Assembly: GCA_946479895.1 (NCBI GenBank)
Contig: CAMLHT010000015.1
Coordinates: 1 to 25,170, forward strand
Length of the DNA: 25,170 bases
Direction: 5' to 3'
Source of the DNA: an uncultured Gemmatimonadota bacterium
Lineage (GTDB): Bacteria > Gemmatimonadota > Gemmatimonadetes > Gemmatimonadales > Gemmatimonadaceae
Shown here piece by piece: positions 8,602-16,274 of this stretch (position 1 is the first letter of the stretch; each line of letters starts with the position of its first letter). The notes under the pieces were generated by a model, which had not been told where the DNA came from, made no database searches, and worked only from the letters and a program-made list of their open reading frames with translations. The position numbers and the translations under genes are program-made.

Positions 8602-9741
8602 CTATGCAGCCGTTCGTTCGAGCACGCGCCCGTAGCACGCGAGCTGGGCCGCCGCTACCTGCTGCCACGAGTATTGGCTCGAGATGAGAGAGTCCAGCCG
8701 GTGGTGGTTTCGCTCCACGCCGTAGGCACCGCGGAGTGCGGTGGCGATCGACGCGATGTCACCCGGCTCGCAATACCAGGCCTGCTCGCCGAAGTACTCG
8801 CGCACCGGCGGACAATCTCCGAGCACCAAGTTGGCACCGCAGAGCCCCGCCTCGAGGCTGACCAGCCCTGGCGTCTCGAGCCAGCTGGGGAGGGCGTGCG
8901 CATGTGCGGCACGGTACGCGCCGGTCAGCTCCTCTTGAGACAGAGACTCGCACAGAATACGGATCGACGTGGAACGTGAGGCTTCGCGCTCGCATTGACG
9001 GAAGTACTCGAGATGCAACGGCGCGGCTTTGCCGATGAGGACGCAGGGCACCTCGGCTTCGAGCGCCGCTCGGATGAGGCTCAGATTGTTCTTGCGCTCG
9101 TCGAACCGGGCGACGGCCACCACGAACCGTTCGTATTCGATCTTCCAGTGGGCGCGAAAGGCTTCGGGAGTCCAGCCGCGATCGAGGAGCCCGACGTCCA
9201 CGCCGTTGGCCACCACTTCCATGGCGTTCGCCCGGCCCGGCGCCAAGAGGGGGCGAAGGCCTTCTGCCTCCCACCGCGAATTGGGATAGATGCCGCAACA
9301 CACATCGAGCACGCGGCGCCTCAGCCCATCCGGGCCATGTCCCAGGAACGGACGCAGCGTCTCCACCTGGCCGAGCCCGTGCAGCACCCGGCGCGCCTGC
9401 TTCCCGAACTCGATCGCACGTGCGGGGAGGATCCTGGCGAGCACGCGTCGGAGCCGGGAGCGTCCGTGCACGTCGAGGGTGCTGGTATCGCCATAGATCG
9501 GGGAGAGCACGACGGGTAGCCGGCGGGCCGCACGGGCAACCTGTTCGGCGGTCTCGCCGGGGCGCTGCAGGTTGAACACGTGCACGATGTCCCAGTCGTT
9601 CTGGAGTGGGAAGCGCACTCCGGTGTGCACATCCACCCGATGCCCCATCGCCCGGATTTCAGCGGCCAGTTTCTCGAGTTGCACGGTATCGCCGCCCCGA
9701 TGGATGAAGGCGTCGAGCCGGGTGACGAAGCCGATGTTCAT
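8602..9741 (-). CDS. Glycosyltransferase, GT4-like (GT-B fold)
   Basis: This is the last gene of the wzz-wzy-wecB-wzx operon. The chosen ATG at 9741 overlaps the TGA of wzx (ATGA), which implies translational coupling. An ATG three codons upstream is possible. The product is 379 residues. The N-terminus MNIGFVTRLDAFIHRGGDTV is the donor-fold start with a Gly-Gly loop as in GT4 enzymes. The middle holds VVANGVDVGLLDRGW and VVAVARFDERKNNLSLIRAA. The C-terminal domain has AYRAAHAHALPSWLETPG with the EX7E motif at Glu289 and Glu297. It should transfer a sugar from a nucleotide donor to the growing lipid-linked unit on the cytoplasmic side. Donor and linkage are unknown, but UDP-ManNAc made by the adjacent WecB is a reasonable guess. 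A decayed homologue lies at 3330-3675. Confidence 0.88.
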   Translation of the reverse strand: MNIGFVTRLDAFIHRGGDTVQLEKLAAEIRAMGHRVDVHTGVRFPLQNDWDIVHVFNLQRPGETAEQVARAARRLPVVLSPIYGDTSTLDVHGRSRLRRVLARILPARAIEFGKQARRVLHGLGQVETLRPFLGHGPDGLRRRVLDVCCGIYPNSRWEAEGLRPLLAPGRANAMEVVANGVDVGLLDRGWTPEAFRAHWKIEYERFVVAVARFDERKNNLSLIRAALEAEVPCVLIGKAAPLHLEYFRQCEREASRSTSIRILCESLSQEELTGAYRAAHAHALPSWLETPGLVSLEAGLCGANLVLGDCPPVREYFGEQAWYCEPGDIASIATALRGAYGVERNHHRLDSLISSQYSWQQVAAAQLACYGRVLERTAA

Positions 9742-11171
9742 GTGGGGCATTCGGATGAGAATCGTGCCGTGATAGTGTCGCGCAATTGCCGCCATTCGTG
9801 CCTTGGTACGGCGGCAGCAATCGCGCATCCAGCCAGGAGCACCGGGCACACGAGAGGTGCCGTCAGCGGCGCGACAGCGCTCGCGCGGAACGAAAGGCCG
9901 GCCAGCAGCACGAGCAGCAACAGGCCGATGGTTGCCCGTCGGTCGAGCAGCCAGTCGTCGAGCGCGTTCCTCGCGAGGACCGCGTACAGCACCAGCAGCA
10001 CCGTATGCGTGGCGGTCGATGCGGCCACTGCGCCCATCACGCCAAATCGTGGGATGAGCGTGAAGTTGGCCACCGCGTTCAGGATGGCGGCGCCCACAGT
10101 GGCCAGCGTGCGGCTACGCTGCGCACCTGCGGCGGTGATGGCCGCTCCATACGCGCTCGCGGCATACCGCAGGAAGATCACGAGGCCGAACCATGGCAAC
10201 AGCGCGTCGAGCGTCGCGTACGACCGGCCGTAGAGCAGGTGCCGAACGGCACCCGGAACGACGAGGAAAATGGACGCGGCGGCGGCGCCCGCCAGGAGGA
10301 GGTAGCGGTGCATCGTCGTGCCCAGAACCGTTGCCTCATTCTGACGTCCGAGCGCAACGGCGCGCGAGAGGCTCGGAAACAATCCGGAGGTGAGGATCTC
10401 CGGCAAGATGGCGGAGGCGAACACGAGCCGAATTCCCGCCTGGTAGTAGCCCACCACTGTCTCACCTCGATAGGCTGCGAGCACGAGCGAATCGAGGCTG
10501 ACGTACAGCACGGCGACGGTCGTATGGACGCCGTACGAGAACCCCTCGCGAAGCATCTGCACCGGCGACGTCACGGGACCGCTGCCCGCATCGGGGGGCA
10601 GCTTGCGGAGGAGTACCAGGGTCAGTGCGAGGTACAGCAGGCGCACGGCGAGATAGGCCCACGCGATCGCCATGGCGCCACCGCCGCGGAAATACACGAG
10701 CAGGACGCAGCACACCAGGGCACAGTTCCGTGTCGCACTCGTGATCGCATCGAGATCGAAGCGATCGACGCCCCGGAATGCAAAGGAGTTGAGCTGGCCG
10801 AACGAGAGCGCAATGGCGGATAGAAACAGCACACCGGCCATGCGCAAGACCTCCCCACTCGGCTGCTGCACCACTGCCCAGACGACGCCGCAAAGCACGG
10901 CGCCGGCAACCAGGTAGCACTTGGCCAGGGCGGCGGACCGCAGCAGGCCACGCGCGCGTTCCGGTGTTGCGGCTGCGCGTGCGACGAACTGGAGGCTGAA
11001 TCCGTAATCGGGGACGACCGCCAGAACCGTCGCGAGGGTCAGGGCGTAGGTGAAGGTGCCGAAGCCGGTCGGACCGAGGGCGCGCGCGATCCACAGCATT
11101 GTCACGGCGACGCTGGCCACGCGCGACCCGGTGACGATCGCCGACAGCAGCGTGTTGCGAAGCGGTCTCAC
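9738..11171 (-). CDS. wzx: Repeat-unit flippase (Wzx-type, MATE/MOP superfamily)
   Basis: The flippase moves undecaprenyl-diphosphate-linked repeat units across the inner membrane. The chosen start is GTG 11171, with TGAGG about 11 bases upstream, 17 bp after the wecB stop codon. The frame is open further upstream, but that part has no hydrophobic character. The product is 477 residues with about 12 hydrophobic segments spread along its length. The N-terminal signature RPLRNTLLSAIVTGSRVASV, then ARALGPTGFGTFTYALTLAT, is typical of polysaccharide biosynthesis flippases. Later segments include SYGVHTTVAVLYVSLDSLVL and GYYQAGIRLVFASAILPEIL. Its last codons overlap the glycosyltransferase start by 4 bp. 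Wzx proteins are recognised by fold and context more than by sequence, and both agree here. Confidence 0.88.
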   Translation of the reverse strand: MRPLRNTLLSAIVTGSRVASVAVTMLWIARALGPTGFGTFTYALTLATVLAVVPDYGFSLQFVARAAATPERARGLLRSAALAKCYLVAGAVLCGVVWAVVQQPSGEVLRMAGVLFLSAIALSFGQLNSFAFRGVDRFDLDAITSATRNCALVCCVLLVYFRGGGAMAIAWAYLAVRLLYLALTLVLLRKLPPDAGSGPVTSPVQMLREGFSYGVHTTVAVLYVSLDSLVLAAYRGETVVGYYQAGIRLVFASAILPEILTSGLFPSLSRAVALGRQNEATVLGTTMHRYLLLAGAAAASIFLVVPGAVRHLLYGRSYATLDALLPWFGLVIFLRYAASAYGAAITAAGAQRSRTLATVGAAILNAVANFTLIPRFGVMGAVAASTATHTVLLVLYAVLARNALDDWLLDRRATIGLLLLVLLAGLSFRASAVAPLTAPLVCPVLLAGCAIAAAVPRHEWRQLRDTITARFSSECPT

Positions 11172-11187
11172 GATGGCGTGAACCTCA

Positions 11188-12426
11188 TCAAGTCCCGGCT
11201 CGTGACCGGTCCGTGGCGGCGAGCGGATGCGGCGGAGCATCGGCCGGCATCGCGCCTGGCACCGGCGCCGCCAGGCGCGCCAGAAGGGGCGTCGTTGCGA
11301 GCACGTCCGCGATGCGGAGCGATGCGCGCCCATCGCCGAATACGAATCGCGCGCGCGCCATCGCGGCATATTCCCCCGCCGAGGAGAGAAGGCGGGTGAC
11401 CCCCTCCGCGATGCGATGGCGATCCGCCCCGACGAGGATCGCCGCGCCGGCTTCCACCGCTTCGGGTCGCTCCGTGACATCCCGCATGACGAGCACCGGC
11501 TTGCCCATTGCCGGCGCCTCTTCCTGTACGCCTCCCGAATCGGTGAGCACCAGATCGCAGCGGTTTAGCAGGTAGACGAAATCGAGATAGGGAATTGGCT
11601 CGAGCAGATGCACGCGCGAGCGAATCCGCTGATCGTGGAGGATGCGCTGGACCGGCTCGCGCACGGAGGGATTCAGGTGGACGGGATACACGACGTCAGC
11701 GTCACACCGTTCGACCACGTCACGAATGCCGTGGCAGATTTCCTCGAAGCCGCGACCAAAGCTCTCGCGACGGTGTGCCGTCACCAGCACGAGGCGTCGC
11801 CTGGAATCGAGCTGACCGTAACGCGCGTCGAGTGTAGCGCGGAGCGCGGAATCCTGCGCAAGTGTGTCCCGGATGTGGAAGAGCGCATCGATGACGGTAT
11901 TGCCGGTGACGAAGACCGAGGCCCGATCGACGCCCTCCGCAAGCAGGTTGTCGCGGCTCCGCGCCGTGGGCGCGAAGTGAAGGTCGCTCAGCCCGGTCGT
12001 GAGCCGACGGTTCAGCTCCTCCGGGAAGGGAGCATACTTGTTCCAGGTTCGGAGGCCGGCCTCGACGTGCGCGACGGGGATCCGCGCGTAGTAGCAGGCC
12101 AGTGCTCCAGCAAATGTCGTGGTGGTGTCTCCCTGTAGGACCACGACGTCGGGCTCGAGGCGGGCGAGCGAGTTCCGCATTCCGGCGAGGACCGCTGTCG
12201 TGACATCGGTCAGGTCCTGGCCGGGTCGCATGACATCGAGGTCGACGTCCGGACGTCGTCCCCACACGGCCGTGACCTGATCGAGCATATGGCGGTGTTG
12301 CGCGGTCGCGAGAAAGGTCACGCGGAGCTCGGGGCGGCGCTCGCACGCTTCGATGACGGGCAAGAGCTTCACGGCCTCCGGTCGGGTCCCGATGACCACG
12401 ACGACATGGCGACGAGTTCCCGTCAC
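11188..12426 (-). CDS. wecB: UDP-N-acetylglucosamine 2-epimerase (non-hydrolysing)
   Basis: WecB interconverts UDP-GlcNAc and UDP-ManNAc in the cytosol and feeds ManNAc or ManNAcA residues into surface glycans. The start is GTG 12426, overlapping the TGA of wzy as GTGA. The 412 residues carry all family landmarks: IGTRPEAVKLLPVIEACERR at the N-terminus, VVLQGDTTTTFAGALACYYA, VAHVEAGLRTWNKYAPFPEE (catalytic-site loop), TAHRRESFGRGF and LVLTDSGGVQEEAPAMGKPV. The length is slightly above the usual 370-390, because of a Pro/Ala-rich tail (VPGAMPADAPPHPLAATDRS). No UDP-ManNAc dehydrogenase (WecC) is in the window, so the ManNAc is probably used as such. In Gram-positive bacteria ManNAc belongs to the teichoic acid linkage unit, which is interesting beside the TagD-like gene. 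Confidence 0.95.
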   Translation of the reverse strand: MTGTRRHVVVVIGTRPEAVKLLPVIEACERRPELRVTFLATAQHRHMLDQVTAVWGRRPDVDLDVMRPGQDLTDVTTAVLAGMRNSLARLEPDVVVLQGDTTTTFAGALACYYARIPVAHVEAGLRTWNKYAPFPEELNRRLTTGLSDLHFAPTARSRDNLLAEGVDRASVFVTGNTVIDALFHIRDTLAQDSALRATLDARYGQLDSRRRLVLVTAHRRESFGRGFEEICHGIRDVVERCDADVVYPVHLNPSVREPVQRILHDQRIRSRVHLLEPIPYLDFVYLLNRCDLVLTDSGGVQEEAPAMGKPVLVMRDVTERPEAVEAGAAILVGADRHRIAEGVTRLLSSAGEYAAMARARFVFGDGRASLRIADVLATTPLLARLAAPVPGAMPADAPPHPLAATDRSRAGT

Positions 12427-13580
12427 GCGGCACCTTCCGACCCGAGCTGGGCCATCACCGTTCGCGCGGGCACGACGCGCACGCGGTAGAAACAGAGAAG
12501 TAGTGCGCCGAGCAGCACCGCATAGCGCAGGAACACCTTCAGCCCCAACACGATGTCACCATTCCGGAGGAAGTCGAACCAGAAGAACAACACGAAGCCG
12601 TACAACAGCGCCCCGGCGGGGCTCCCCCGCGCTTCCAGTCTGAGCCGGCCGAGCAGAAAGCCGAGGGTGCATCCCCAGCACAGCATCCCGATCGTCCCGA
12701 AGTAGACCCAAAGCGCACCGACGGCCGTCGGTGGCGTCGCCCCACCCGTCCAGCGGAAGCCGGACAATCGTTGGAGAAAAAGCGCTCCTGTGTTGCTCCC
12801 CCAGAACTCGTCCGGATGGCGCGCGAAGTACGACGCGTCGAGCGACTTGAGATCATCCACGCGATCGACGGAAATGACCAGCGCATCGTACAGGGCGTAC
12901 TCGAGCGACGTCCCCACCGTCTCCGCGAGCGAGTTGGCGCTCGCTCCCAGTCGTAGCAGGAGTATGCCGGTGAACAGCGCGAACCCGCACGACACCAGGA
13001 GAAGCACCTGGCGCCAGCGGAGTCGCCGCACGTGGTAGTGGAGGTACGAGAGCAGCGGCAGTGCGGCGAAGAGAATCATGACGCGCCGCCCGAGCAGGGT
13101 CGACAGGCCGAGCACGCACAAGAACCAGATGCCCGCGCGCATCGCACGCCGGGCGGAGAGCGCCCGGAAGGCGAGAACGATGCACGCGAGAATGAACAGA
13201 TACGTCAGGCCGTAGAGGGGAGTGAGGCCGAGCTCCCTGAGTTGCGACGCCAACGCGGCCTGGTTCTCCATTACCCGCGATACGCCGCCGAGCCGCTTGA
13301 TCAGGATGAGGGCGCAGCCCAATCCGACGGCCAGATACGACGCGGCCAGCGCCGCCCCGACGTGTTCGGCGATCCGGCCCCGCGGCGTGAAGTCGAGTCG
13401 CACCAGCCGTCGCCTCGGCACGAGATACACGCCGGCGGCCACCGACATGCAGAACGCCGCCACGAGAGCGATGGCCTTCCGCTCGCTCGCGGGGGTTCCG
13501 CCCCAGATGGGGGGGAGGTCGAAGACCTTCTGGATGAGGAGGCGCCCGATGATGTAGACCACGACGATCGCCCACATCAC
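12423..13580 (-). CDS. wzy: Oligosaccharide repeat-unit polymerase (Wzy-like)
   Basis: A polytopic membrane protein lies between wzz and wecB, where a polymerase is expected. The last segment and the C-terminal tail (FLRYAVLLGALLLCFYRVRV) overlap the wecB start by 4 bp. The start is uncertain. GTG 13580 (or ATG 13577) gives 385 residues beginning VMWAIVVVYIIGRLLIQKVF. A GTG at 13685 would add an N-terminal stretch overlapping wzz. The natural-looking segment DWLSPLN just before 13580 hints that translation may begin a little further upstream. I count about ten to eleven hydrophobic segments and a large loop (LKSLDASYFARHPDEFWGSN) towards the C-terminal side, like the periplasmic loop of Wzy proteins. 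Wzy joins repeat units on the periplasmic side. Sequence conservation in this family is very low, so the call rests on topology and gene order. Confidence 0.75.
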   Translation of the reverse strand: MMWAIVVVYIIGRLLIQKVFDLPPIWGGTPASERKAIALVAAFCMSVAAGVYLVPRRRLVRLDFTPRGRIAEHVGAALAASYLAVGLGCALILIKRLGGVSRVMENQAALASQLRELGLTPLYGLTYLFILACIVLAFRALSARRAMRAGIWFLCVLGLSTLLGRRVMILFAALPLLSYLHYHVRRLRWRQVLLLVSCGFALFTGILLLRLGASANSLAETVGTSLEYALYDALVISVDRVDDLKSLDASYFARHPDEFWGSNTGALFLQRLSGFRWTGGATPPTAVGALWVYFGTIGMLCWGCTLGFLLGRLRLEARGSPAGALLYGFVLFFWFDFLRNGDIVLGLKVFLRYAVLLGALLLCFYRVRVVPARTVMAQLGSEGAA

Positions 13581-13623
13581 GTTCAGTGGGCTGAGCCAGT
13601 CGACGCCGACGCGAGACGGATCT

Positions 13624-14757
13624 TCAGGGGCGCCCTGCAGACCGCCTCCACGAGCTCGGATGGAACGCGCGCCGGAGCACTGCACGCGCGGGATCCGCCG
13701 CCGCCGCGAGTGCCGCGAAGCCCGCCGGATCCTCGTTCCGATACCACTCGCTGCACGCCCGCGCGACGGAACGACCAAGGGCCAGAAGCGCTCCCAGCAC
13801 CGCGCCACTCAGCGCGAACAGCGACACCTTGGGGAACGACTTCTTCGGCGGCGGAGTCGCCTGCTCGACCCGGGTCAGGACAGGCGTGTCCTTCACCTCA
13901 TCGATACGGGCCGATTCCAACTTCTGCACGAGCGACAGATACACCTGCTGCTGGATCTCGACCTCTCGCTTGAGCCGTTCTTCCTCGAGCGTCAGCCTCG
14001 GTGATGACTGGAAGGTGCGGTTCGTCGCGTAGAACTGTTGAAGCGCGGTTTCCGCCCGGGCCAGCTCAGCTGCCGAGGCGTTCGTGCGCCCCTCCAGGAA
14101 CCTCCGCGTGGCACGTGCACGCGTCTGGGTCGTGTGCGCATTGAACTCGTCTACGCGATCCACGAGCCGATTTGCGACTGCCGCCGCCAGCACTGGGTCC
14201 CGGAACGTCGCGACGACAGTCACCACGCCGGTGCGCTCGTTCACGTCGGCCGCGACCCGATTACGGAGCTCCCGGAGAGCCTGCAGCTCGCGATGCGCCG
14301 AGTCGGGGTGGGGCGCGATCAGCCGCGTCAGCAGGTTGGGTCGCGTGACCGCGTCCAGCAGCCTGACGCTGTCGGCACGCCCTCCGGACGAGCGAGTCGG
14401 GAACCGCTCGTAGGCAGTGCGCGTGAGTGACGGCGTGTTAGTCACGAGATCGCCCGCCAGTCGTGGCGAGAGTGCGCCGGTCTGAAGGCCGGCGAACTGG
14501 CCGACGAGGCTCCCGATCCCCTCTGGCAGGGTGTTCTCCGCGTCCGGGATGAACGACGCCTCGGCCGTGTACTCGTTCGGAATGGCCAGGGCTATCCCAA
14601 CGGCGGCCGCGGCACCGAGCACCGCCACCGTGAGCAGGCGCCGGAGGTCCCGCAGCACCTGAATGCCGACGAAGGAGAGGAGGGGCGCACTGGCGGGAGC
14701 GCCATGGCCTGGCACGAACGTCTCCGCCGTGGTGAGGCGCTCTGTGGTGGTGGACAT
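13624..14757 (-). CDS. wzz: Chain-length determinant protein (Wzz-type)
   Basis: This is the first gene of the minus-strand operon, ATG 14757, 377 residues. It has the Wzz topology. A first membrane segment (RLLTVAVLGAAAAVGIALAI, about 40-59) is followed by a long periplasmic, largely helical part with coiled-coil-like stretches (EEERLKREVEIQQQVYLSLV). The proline-rich PPPKKSFPK motif at about 302-310 comes just before the second membrane segment (about 311-330). A cytoplasmic tail of about 45 residues follows. There is no Walker motif, so it is not fused to a tyrosine kinase as in Wzc/BY-kinase systems. Such a kinase may lie outside the window. Wzz proteins control polymer length together with Wzy, whose gene follows. 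A candidate promoter and palindrome lie about 150-180 bp upstream. Confidence 0.9.
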   Translation of the reverse strand: MSTTTERLTTAETFVPGHGAPASAPLLSFVGIQVLRDLRRLLTVAVLGAAAAVGIALAIPNEYTAEASFIPDAENTLPEGIGSLVGQFAGLQTGALSPRLAGDLVTNTPSLTRTAYERFPTRSSGGRADSVRLLDAVTRPNLLTRLIAPHPDSAHRELQALRELRNRVAADVNERTGVVTVVATFRDPVLAAAVANRLVDRVDEFNAHTTQTRARATRRFLEGRTNASAAELARAETALQQFYATNRTFQSSPRLTLEEERLKREVEIQQQVYLSLVQKLESARIDEVKDTPVLTRVEQATPPPKKSFPKVSLFALSGAVLGALLALGRSVARACSEWYRNEDPAGFAALAAAADPARAVLRRAFHPSSWRRSAGRP

Positions 14758-15455
14758 CGGAACCTTCTGAACGACGAGCGATCCGGGACGTGGATCAGCT
14801 CACCCTATGGTGGGACGGCGCACGCCGGCACCGGCGGTGCCGTGGAGGATGTGGTATCTCAGGCTGGACGTGGGTTGCGGCACGCCTGCAGCGGGCGGCG
14901 CACCTCATGCCTGACGCATGACTCGCCAAAATATAACGTCGGTGCGAAATGGCTGCCTCCTCGACCGGATCGAGCTCTTCGCCAGGCCCTCCAGCGTCGT
15001 CGCTCCTCTTGGACGGCCTATCACGACCTTGCCAGATTTCTGCTGCGCTTCGGCTTTCCCGCGTCAGCCTCCGACGCGAGGCTGGCGCGTCGTGCTGCGG
15101 TAGTTGGCGATGGGACGAAGCTGTGATCCGCCGCGCGCTCGCCGCTCGCGCGGGCACCGGCCACCTGCGCTGTCCGAAATGCAACGAGTGACTCGTGTGC
15201 CGGCCCACCGCCGCGACGTGGATTTGGCGATGTAGTGCCGGGCCCCTGCTGATCTGCGATGTGAGTCGACTGCTATGGCCCAACCCTAACGACATTACAG
15301 CGTCCCCGAGAGGCGGTCCGCGGCGCGGCTTGTCAGCCCCCGCCGCGGTTACCACGACGACGTGCACATCGTCTCCTCGTTGCCCCACCTTGCGCCGGTC
15401 ATCCGACGTCCACAGCGTACGGGATCCACTGCCCAGCCTAGCCACCGGAGCCTGC
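14758..15455. other. Divergent intergenic region between wzz and the cytidylyltransferase
   Basis: Nearly 700 bp without a convincing gene. It must hold the promoters of the wzz operon (-) and of the cytidylyltransferase gene (+). I noted a palindrome at 14905-14921 next to an AT-rich box at 14928-14936. A 12-bp hairpin stem with one mismatch lies at 15060-15071 and 15078-15089, around the loop CGACGC. Short open frames such as the one ending in GHLRCPKCNE at 15190 have no ribosome binding site and I do not call them. Confidence 0.45.
14905..14936 (-). promoter_or_regulatory. Possible promoter -10 box and operator for the wzz operon
   Basis: On the minus strand TATATT (14930-14935) sits in an unusually AT-rich stretch. 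A perfect palindrome, TCATGC-CTGAC-GCATGA (14905-14921), follows at the place where transcription would begin. A repressor binding the palindrome would block the start. No good -35 box is visible, so a different sigma factor or an activator would be needed. The wzz start codon is about 150 bp further on. Confidence 0.3.
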
Positions 15456-15941
15456 ATGAGCCGCGTTGTCACGTTCGGGACATTCGACCTCTTCCACCTC
15501 GGGCACCTCAACATCCTCCGGCGCGCCAAGGCGCTCGGGGACATGCTGATCGTCGGGGTGTCCTCCGACGCGCTGAACATCCGCAAGAAGGGCGTCGCAC
15601 CTGTCTATCCTGAGGCGCACCGTCTCGCGATCGTCGCCGCGATCCGCCACGTGGACCACGTTTTCGTCGAGCACGCACTGGAAGAAAAGCGGCGCTACCT
15701 CACCGAGCACCGAGCCGACGTGCTGGTCATGGGCGACGACTGGGCTGGCAGGTTCGACGAGTTCTCCGACATCTGCCGAGTCGTCTATCTGCCGCGCACC
15801 GAGGGCATTAGCACGACGGACACCAAGGCACGCGTCGTCAGCGACTCGCACAATGGCGGCGAGAGCGTGCGGCGGCCGACCGCCGCGGGCCTCGAATGCG
15901 CGAACCGTGGCGTAGCCTTCGCCCAGCTGCCCACGGAGTAG
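15456..15941 (+). CDS. tagD: TagD-like cytidylyltransferase (glycerol-3-phosphate type)
   Basis: The ATG at 15456 follows CGGAG with good spacing. The product is 161 residues. The N-terminus VVTFGTFDLFHLGHLNILRR carries the HxGH nucleotide-binding motif. The C-terminal signature RTEGISTT is the second motif of glycerol-3-phosphate cytidylyltransferases, which make CDP-glycerol from CTP and glycerol 3-phosphate for teichoic acids. Related enzymes activate ethanolamine phosphate, ribitol phosphate or heptose phosphate, so the exact substrate is not fixed. The family domain ends near residue 128 (TDTKARV). The last 33 or so residues (SDSHNGGESVRRPTAAGLEC and on) look foreign and lie opposite a minus-strand frame, so the 3' end may have been rebuilt by a deletion. 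Its natural partners are the CDP-alcohol phosphotransferase at 17514-18443 and possibly the GDPD at 16275-17495. Confidence 0.85.
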   Translation: MSRVVTFGTFDLFHLGHLNILRRAKALGDMLIVGVSSDALNIRKKGVAPVYPEAHRLAIVAAIRHVDHVFVEHALEEKRRYLTEHRADVLVMGDDWAGRFDEFSDICRVVYLPRTEGISTTDTKARVVSDSHNGGESVRRPTAAGLECANRGVAFAQLPTE

Positions 15942-16121
15942 CGGCGCGAGCGCCACGCTCTCCCCGGGCCGCGCGGGCAGATCGTAGTCCAGCATCGCCG
16001 ACGCGTTCACGTCGCCGGTACGCGTGAGCACCTCCCTTGCGTCCGAGGCCGCGCCGGCGCCCGTCAGCCGCTGAAGCCGATGGCCTCCCCCAATGGGGTA
16101 GTCCAGAGCGACGTCGATCAT
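15860..16121 (-). pseudogene. Unidentified gene fragment, 5' end only, facing the cytidylyltransferase
   Basis: A minus-strand frame starts at ATG 16121, with AGGGAG about 11 bases upstream. It reads MIDVALDYPIGGGHRLQRLT, then VNASAMLDYDLPARPGESVA and GEGYATVRAFEARGG. Residue composition and third-position G+C bias look like real protein up to about residue 85. Beyond that the frame runs antisense through the cytidylyltransferase gene and looks like a shadow. I do not recognise the family. The simplest reading is a gene whose 3' part was lost where the cytidylyltransferase now ends. A short intact gene is possible but has no stop codon at a sensible place. Confidence 0.35.
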
Positions 16122-16274
16122 AAAGCGGCGACTCCCTGCGGAAGAGTGCTGGACATGATCCGGATCGCGGCGAGAAGGCGATTCGTGTCGGCGAGGTCAA
16201 CGGGGACTGGTGCAGTGCGTGCACGAGTTTCTAATTAGTGCGACGTCTCACCCACGCTCCACCGGTGAGGCCGT
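15942..16274. other. Intergenic/fragment region upstream of GDPD gene
   Basis: Besides the gene fragment on the minus strand up to 16121, the segment 16122-16274 holds the start signals of the GDPD gene. CTCACC at 16247-16252 and GGTGAG at 16264-16269 form a 6-bp inverted repeat with an 11-base spacer. The right arm doubles as the ribosome binding site (GGTGAGG), so pairing of the arms would hide it. A short AT-rich patch (TTTCTAATTAG, 16228-16238) could be part of a promoter. Nothing else was seen. Confidence 0.4.

Noticed and set aside
9786..10823. A 345-codon plus-strand open frame
   Set aside because: It lies opposite wzx and encodes a charged, low-complexity product with no recognisable motif.
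13032..13973. A 313-codon plus-strand open frame
   Set aside because: It is a shadow of wzy and wzz, rich in Arg, Glu and Pro, with no start signal.
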